The translations under genes were made by a program, and so were the position numbers. A stretch of DNA of 30,520 nucleotides from positions 26,703-57,222 of the forward strand of contig DEIL01000064.1 of the NCBI GenBank assembly GCA_002352445.1. Direction: 5' to 3'. This document shows, piece by piece, positions 26,229 to 30,520 of the stretch (within the stretch, counting starts at the first letter, position 1; each line of letters starts with the position of its first letter). The notes under the pieces are model-generated. The model was not told where the DNA came from, searched no databases, and saw nothing but the letters and a program-made list of their open reading frames with translations. This DNA comes from Desulfobulbaceae bacterium UBA2775. GTDB lineage: Bacteria > Desulfobacterota > Desulfobulbia > Desulfobulbales > Desulfocapsaceae.

Positions 26229-26963
26229 TTACAGAACCTGCTTCAAAAAGAGCTTTGTCCTCTCTTCCCTCGGTTCGGTAAAAAAATGCTCCGGCGTTCC
26301 AACTTCGACAATTTTTCCCTCATCCATAAAAAGCACCCTGTCAGCTACTTCTCGGGCAAATCCCATCTCATGGGTAACAACAACCATGGTCATTCCTTCG
26401 CCGGCAAGCTGCTTCATAACATCAAGAACCTCACCAACCATTTCAGGATCAAGGGCGGAAGTCGGCTCATCAAACAGCATCACCTTCGGTTCCATGGCAA
26501 GAGCTCTGGCAATTGCAACACGCTGCTGCTGACCTCCAGAAAGACGGGATGGATACTCTCCTGCCTTTTCGGGGATACCAACCTTCTCCAGCAATGCACG
26601 TGCCTTTTCTTCTGCAACCTTTTTACTGCGCTTTCGAACTCGTCGCTGCGCCAGAGTCAGATTTTCCAGAACGGTTTTATGGGGGAAAAGATTGAACTGC
26701 TGGAAAACCATACCGACTTCCATTCGAACCTTATTGATATTCGTTTTTTTATCCGCAAGATCCACACCATCAATGATAATATGCCCTTCGGAAAACACTT
26801 CCAGCCCATTGATACAACGTAGAAATGTTGATTTACCTGATCCGGATGGACCGATAACAACAACGACCTCACCTCTTTCCACTTCCGTTGAAACACCATC
26901 CACCGCACGCACAGTGGTACCATATCCATGAAAAAGTTTGACAACATTTTCGGCTTTAATCAC
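26229..26963 (-). CDS. polar amino acid ABC transporter ATPase (GlnQ-like)
   Basis: The 244-residue protein has Walker A GPSGSGKST, Q-loop VFQQFNLFPH, signature LSGGQQQRVAIARAL, Walker B VMLFDEPTSALDPE and switch VVTHE. All features match the glutamine/glutamate/arginine uptake (PAAT) family. Its start overlaps the permease gene by 8 bases, implying coupled translation. It is the last gene of the binding protein-permease-ATPase set. Confidence 0.96.
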   Translation of the reverse strand: MIKAENVVKLFHGYGTTVRAVDGVSTEVERGEVVVVIGPSGSGKSTFLRCINGLEVFSEGHIIIDGVDLADKKTNINKVRMEVGMVFQQFNLFPHKTVLENLTLAQRRVRKRSKKVAEEKARALLEKVGIPEKAGEYPSRLSGGQQQRVAIARALAMEPKVMLFDEPTSALDPEMVGEVLDVMKQLAGEGMTMVVVTHEMGFAREVADRVLFMDEGKIVEVGTPEHFFTEPREERTKLFLKQVL

Positions 26964-27915
26964 TTACAGCGAGCCTCCGTTCCATATAGAAAACAACTTG
27001 CGAAAGTAGTGACGTAACCAGCAGATACATAGCAGCAACAACGAGCCAGACTTCAAAGGTGGCAAAGGTTGAAGTAATGATCTCACGCCCTGATTTAGTC
27101 AAATCAGTTATTGCAATAACAGATACCAGTGATGAATCTTTTATGAGACTGATAAATTGTCCTGACAGGGGCGGTAGTATCTTTTTAAACGCCTGGGGCA
27201 GAATGATATCCATCATTGTCTGCGGCATTGTCATGCCAAGGGATCTGGCGGCCTCGGTCTGCCCCGGTGGTATGGCCTGGATACCCGCCCTGACGATTTC
27301 AGCCACATAGGCCCCGGCAAACAGTGCCAGTGCGCCGATGCCACAGACATTACGGCTCAGATCGAAAACCGTACCGAGAAAAAAATAGGCGATAAAAATC
27401 TGCACCAGAAGTGGTGTTCCCCGGATACACTCAACATAGATCATGGCAAGACCGCGAAGTGTATAGTTTTTTGACACCTTGGCAAGTCCCGCAATAAGTC
27501 CGAGTATAAGCGCGAACACTGAAGCTATCGCCGACAGCCACAGGGTTGTCCAGAGTCCTTTCATAAGCGGCCCCAGACGCCACTCCGAAGAAAAGCCGAC
27601 TGTATCACCTTCAAACAGCTCCTCACCTTCAGAAACCTTGAGCTCCTCCGCCTCTACCTGAACAGTGACAACTTCCGAACTTTCCGAGGTGAGAGTGACC
27701 GTTACTGTTTTCCCGGCTTTTTCTACCTTTGTGACAGTTCCATCAAAAGGGATCTTTTGCGCATCTTCAGCGAGGTAAAAAAAGTATTGCGGCACCCTGT
27801 ACCAGCGCCATTGATAGTCAATTTGTTTAACCGCACCCCAAGTGCCGGCTGCCATTAAAATCAAGATAACCGCCAGCAATACTTTCCAGGGCCACGTCTT
27901 TTCTGTGGCATTCAA
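26956..27915 (-). CDS. polar amino acid ABC permease with extra periplasmic insert
   Basis: This 319-residue permease is about 90 residues longer than the usual 220-230. Residues 10-28 form a first membrane segment. Residues 30-115 then form a soluble, beta-rich stretch (VTKVEKAGKTVTVTL, EVVTVQVEAEELKV) before the normal permease domain begins at about 117 (LMKGLWTTLWLSAIASVFAL). The ATPase-contact EAA loop is EAARSLGMTMPQTMMDIILP. The insert would lie in the periplasm and might contact the binding protein, which is inference. Cargo is a polar amino acid by family. Confidence 0.93.
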   Translation of the reverse strand: MNATEKTWPWKVLLAVILILMAAGTWGAVKQIDYQWRWYRVPQYFFYLAEDAQKIPFDGTVTKVEKAGKTVTVTLTSESSEVVTVQVEAEELKVSEGEELFEGDTVGFSSEWRLGPLMKGLWTTLWLSAIASVFALILGLIAGLAKVSKNYTLRGLAMIYVECIRGTPLLVQIFIAYFFLGTVFDLSRNVCGIGALALFAGAYVAEIVRAGIQAIPPGQTEAARSLGMTMPQTMMDIILPQAFKKILPPLSGQFISLIKDSSLVSVIAITDLTKSGREIITSTFATFEVWLVVAAMYLLVTSLLSQVVFYMERRLAVSD

Positions 27916-28231
27916 AATAGGCTTTTCCTTATTTGCTGATAGACTCGTGAAAACAGAATCCTTGGATGGTATAGAAAAAGCGCTTCATTTGCAGCAACGA
28001 AGCAGGTAAGCGAGCCTGCGAGACTCCGAATGAAACGCTTTCGATGTGGGAGTTAATAACCTGGTTCTTTAGGAGCCTGCCCGAGAATGCATTTCTCCTC
28101 AACTCTTCGTTATTTCCATAAAAATAATGCTCGTAATATCACTTATATGACTGTGCTTATTTTTTTGAAAAACCTCGATTTGAGAATAAACGCTTATTCT
28201 CGGACAAGCTCCTAATGCCTTGGAAAAGAAT
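27916..28231. other. 316-bp gap between binding protein and permease, filled by two palindromes
   Basis: No gene is seen. It holds an imperfect hairpin at 27977-28041 (arms AAAGCGCTTCATT and AATGAAACGCTTT, with inner GCAGG/CCTGC) and the 145-bp palindromic element at 28070-28214. Both lie inside what should be one operon, between the binding-protein stop and the permease start. Confidence 0.8.
28070..28214. mobile_element. 145-bp MITE-like palindromic element, copy B
   Basis: The ends TAGGAGCCTGCCCGAGAATG and TTATTCTCGGACAAGCTCCTA are near-perfect inverted repeats. Read on the minus strand it aligns with copy A over about 110 bases without gaps, then is about 16 bases shorter. It sits 17 bases past the stop of the amino acid binding-protein gene, the same relative place as copy A after the BMP gene, but in opposite orientation. 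Confidence 0.8.
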
Positions 28232-29035
28232 TTACTGGATTTCTTTCAACCAGGCATCATCCTGGAACCATTTGTTATAAATCTTTTCATATACGCCATC
28301 ATACTTGACCTGGCTCATGAAATTGTTCAGCCAGTTAAGAAAGTCAGGATCTCCTTTGCGGATAGCCCAGGCAAGAGGTTCTCTGGTGAAAGGCTGATCA
28401 AGATGCACTACTTTTCCCTGGCCTTTCTGAGCAAATGCAATTGCATTAAATGGAAGGTCATAAATAAACGCATCAATTTTCCCGTTCACAAGCTCAATAA
28501 CGCCTTCCTGCTCTGTTTCATAGGAGATATACTTTGCTTTCGGGATAGAACGTTTGGTGGCCTGCTCGCCGGTAGTTCCGAGCTTTGAGGCAACCGTGTA
28601 CTTGGGATCATTAAGATCCTTATAAGATTGAACTTCCCCGGCAAGCTCTTTTTTCAGAAGAATGGACTGGCCGATCAGGATATAAGGTTGGGCAAAATTG
28701 ATCGTCATGTTCCTCTCTTGAGTGAGGGTCATTCCTGACATGATGATATCAAACTTACCGGTCATCAGTGCTGGAATGATGCCATCCCAGGCTGTAGAAA
28801 CCAGTTCCAGTTTTACACCCATTGCCTTGGCCATACGCTTTGCCATATCAACATCAAAACCGATGATCTCTCCTTTCTGGTTGGTCAACTCAAAAGGCAT
28901 ATAACCGGGCTCCATCCCAACCCGCAAAACACCACGTTTTTGAATTTCAGCAAGGGTGTCTACAGCATAGACAGAACCTGCAGAAAAGGCCAATACAGCC
29001 AATGCAGCAACCAACAACAACGAAAGTTTTTTCAT
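28232..29035 (-). CDS. polar amino acid periplasmic binding protein (family 3)
   Basis: The roughly 267-residue protein starts with a Sec signal (MKKLSLLLVAALAVLAFSAG, cleavage near VYA). The family-3 pattern follows: GVLRVGMEPGYMPFELTNQK, GFDVDMAKRMAKAMG and FDIIMSGMTLTQERN. The second ATG, at 29035, is preferred because the TAGGAG site is directly against the first ATG (29041) but correctly spaced for the second. It supplies the permease and ATPase downstream. Amino acid type cannot be read with certainty. Confidence 0.94.
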   Translation of the reverse strand: MKKLSLLLVAALAVLAFSAGSVYAVDTLAEIQKRGVLRVGMEPGYMPFELTNQKGEIIGFDVDMAKRMAKAMGVKLELVSTAWDGIIPALMTGKFDIIMSGMTLTQERNMTINFAQPYILIGQSILLKKELAGEVQSYKDLNDPKYTVASKLGTTGEQATKRSIPKAKYISYETEQEGVIELVNGKIDAFIYDLPFNAIAFAQKGQGKVVHLDQPFTREPLAWAIRKGDPDFLNWLNNFMSQVKYDGVYEKIYNKWFQDDAWLKEIQ

Positions 29036-29370
29036 CCTCATCTCCTATAATTATGAGTTCAATAAAAAGAGGTCTCAATAACCCCATAAAAAACACTGAC
29101 ACAACTCCTCAGTCCAAGTGATCTCCAGCTACTCAATATTGTATGCAATGAACCTTCTAATTAACACAGCCACACAGGTTGGACAACAGTATTTTTTTAT
29201 TACCGGTCAAATCCCTGCAAGATATATTTCGACTGATAGATTAAGCTCACCTCCCGGATGGGTTCTCGGCAAACAAGAGATGAAACAGTTTCATCCCTCT
29301 TTGCTTCCTGGCTTAATCCCTTGAATGGAACAAATCGGAAGGAATATCACTATAACCGAATTTTAACATA
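29036..29370. other. divergent intergenic region between binding protein and EamA genes
   Basis: This 335-bp stretch must hold promoters for both flanking operons. I see one clear dyad (29279-29295), listed separately, and no confident -35/-10 pair. No RNA gene or riboswitch is recognised. GGAAGGA near 29337 is too far from the EamA start to serve as its ribosome site. Confidence 0.6.
29279..29295. promoter_or_regulatory. 17-bp perfect palindrome, operator candidate upstream of the EamA gene
   Basis: GATGAAAC-A-GTTTCATC is a perfect 8-bp dyad with one central base, about 75 bases before the EamA start. The flanks AGA and CCT extend it partly. It has the size of a dimeric regulator site. No matching regulator gene is adjacent. 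Confidence 0.5.
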
Positions 29371-30255
29371 ATGTCAGAGAAGCAAACACTGCTCACCTAT
29401 ATCGCCCTTACCATGTCAGTACTCTTCTGGGGATTATCTTTTGTGGCAACAAAGATCGCCCTGCAGAGCTTCCCACCCTTCTGCCTGATATTTTACCGCT
29501 TTCTCGGCGCTTCAATTTTTTTCACTTTCCTGCTCATGCGGACAGGCTTCCCCCCCCTCACATGGAAAAACATCAAGCCTCTGCTCCTTGTCGCAATTTT
29601 CCAGCCGGGACTCTACTTCAGCTTTGAAACAATCGGATTGCAATACAGTTCGGCGACGAAGGTATCCCTCATTATCTCCACCATCCCCATCGTTGTCCTT
29701 TTCCTCTCCATCGTGTTTCTTAGAGAACGTGTTAGAATCGTAAATATCATCGGCATCGCTATATCCATGCTTGGAGTAGCACTTCTCGTCTTTGGCGGGC
29801 AAAACATTCAATCCCTTCAAGGGGAACTGCTGGGTGATTTACTCATTCTTGGTGCGGTTTTTTCCGCTTCAATTTATATGATCATGACCCGCAAACTCGG
29901 TGCAGTGTTTTCCCCAATCCAGATCACCGGCATGCAGATCATTTTCGGAGCGATTTTCTTTTTCCCGGCCTTTCTCTTTACCTCTCCTCAAATAGAATGG
30001 GATACAGTGACAACGGAGGCAATTGCAGCAGTAATCGGACTTACTGTTTTTTCCACAATTGGAGCTTTTCTCTGCTATAATTATGCCTTGACCAAAATAC
30101 CTGCTGCCCGTGCCGCCGTCTGTCTCAATGGTATTCCATTGATTACAGCATTTGGAGCCTGGGTAGTTCTTGGGGAAAAACTATCCGTTATGCAGCTTGC
30201 TGGTGGAATAATCGTTATTTCTGCAGTATATCTTGCCAACTACTCCCCACGGTAG
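29371..30255 (+). CDS. EamA/DMT-family membrane transporter
   Basis: The 294-residue protein has about ten hydrophobic segments in two EamA repeats. The first is about 8-140 (LFWGLSFVATKIAL, FYRFLGASIFF) and the second about 155-290 (LGAVFSASIYMIMTRKLG, ALTKIPAARAAVCLNGIPLI). The family exports amino acids and other metabolites by drug/metabolite-type antiport, and the cargo cannot be told. ATG 29371 lacks a good ribosome site. It is divergent from the amino acid importer and is followed by a PfkB kinase gene. Confidence 0.93.
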   Translation: MSEKQTLLTYIALTMSVLFWGLSFVATKIALQSFPPFCLIFYRFLGASIFFTFLLMRTGFPPLTWKNIKPLLLVAIFQPGLYFSFETIGLQYSSATKVSLIISTIPIVVLFLSIVFLRERVRIVNIIGIAISMLGVALLVFGGQNIQSLQGELLGDLLILGAVFSASIYMIMTRKLGAVFSPIQITGMQIIFGAIFFFPAFLFTSPQIEWDTVTTEAIAAVIGLTVFSTIGAFLCYNYALTKIPAARAAVCLNGIPLITAFGAWVVLGEKLSVMQLAGGIIVISAVYLANYSPR

Positions 30256-30349
30256 CAGCTCCTGTGGGCAGGCATGGGGAGAAATTAAATAAGATAAGCG
30301 TTGTTTTGGTACAGACATTATCTGCAATACTCACACAAAGGTTTCTACT

Positions 30350-30520
30350 ATGAATGTAATTATTTCCGGCTCTCTAGCCTATGACAGAATTATGAATTTT
30401 TCAGAGAAATTTTCAGATCATATTCTACCCGACAAGATTCATGACCTCAATGTATGCTTCCAGGTTGACGGCGTAACTGAAAACTACGGCGGCACCGCAG
30501 GAAATATCGCCTATGCCATG
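30350..30520 (+). CDS. PfkB-family kinase, N-terminal part (adenosine/ribokinase-like), cut by window end
   Basis: The frame opens at ATG 30350, with AAAGG 9 bases upstream, and runs open to the last base, giving 57 residues. It starts MNVIISGSLAYDRIMNF and has ENYGGTAGNIAYAM, the N-terminal substrate-binding glycine motif of PfkB/ribokinase-family enzymes. Several bacterial members with this opening are annotated as adenosine kinase-like, which would fit the purine importer nearby. That link is inference from a fragment. Confidence 0.85.
   Translation, partial: MNVIISGSLAYDRIMNFSEKFSDHILPDKIHDLNVCFQVDGVTENYGGTAGNIAYAM

Overview
The window looks like part of a chromosome of an anaerobic Desulfobacterota (deltaproteobacterial) organism, probably a sulfate reducer. 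This is inferred from gene content and protein style (a fused hydantoinase/5-oxoprolinase, several acyl-CoA enzymes, a liv-type ABC operon carrying an acyl-CoA ligase, a PfkB kinase), not from a marker gene. G+C is moderate by eye. I found no rRNA, tRNA, CRISPR, transposase or phage gene.

Layout. (1) 1-3606, plus strand: the 3' part of a 5-oxoprolinase/hydantoinase gene open at the window edge, a cytosolic-type malate dehydrogenase and a class I methyltransferase. (2) 3684-9365: a divergent crotonase-fold gene, then an acyl-CoA dehydrogenase, two XRE-cupin regulators, a thiolase-like protein and its DUF35 zinc-ribbon partner. (3) 9425-19191, plus strand: acetoacetyl-CoA synthetase, then a liv-type ABC operon (livG, long-chain acyl-CoA ligase, livH, livM, livK, livF, uspA). 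(4) 19244-20746, minus strand: an unusual AMP-forming ligase homologue. (5) 20904-26156, minus strand: a BMP/Nup-type nucleoside or purine ABC operon with an embedded xanthine-guanine phosphoribosyltransferase gene. (6) 26229-29035, minus strand: a polar amino acid ABC operon. (7) 29371-30520, plus strand: an EamA exporter and the start of a PfkB-family (adenosine/ribokinase-like) kinase.

How it may work together. Regions 2 and 3 read as one catabolic module: uptake of a carboxylic acid by the liv-type transporter, CoA activation by the ligase in that operon and by acetoacetyl-CoA synthetase, alpha,beta-dehydrogenation, and a final carbon-carbon bond step by the thiolase/DUF35 pair. The most striking point is that this thiolase has Gly103 where the nucleophilic Cys should be, while the other active-site motifs are kept. 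The crotonase and the minus-strand ligase also lack standard catalytic residues. A 33-bp sequence (32/33 identical) occurs with the same promoter geometry in front of the acyl-CoA dehydrogenase and in front of the second XRE regulator, and its core recurs in a perfect hairpin before the first regulator. This suggests a dedicated regulatory circuit.

Non-coding structure. All three ABC operons carry a large stem-loop just after the binding-protein gene. In two of them it is a copy of the same roughly 150-bp palindromic, MITE-like element. A different 127-bp palindromic repeat overlaps the stop codon of the acyl-CoA ligase, and truncated relatives lie after uspA and before mdh.
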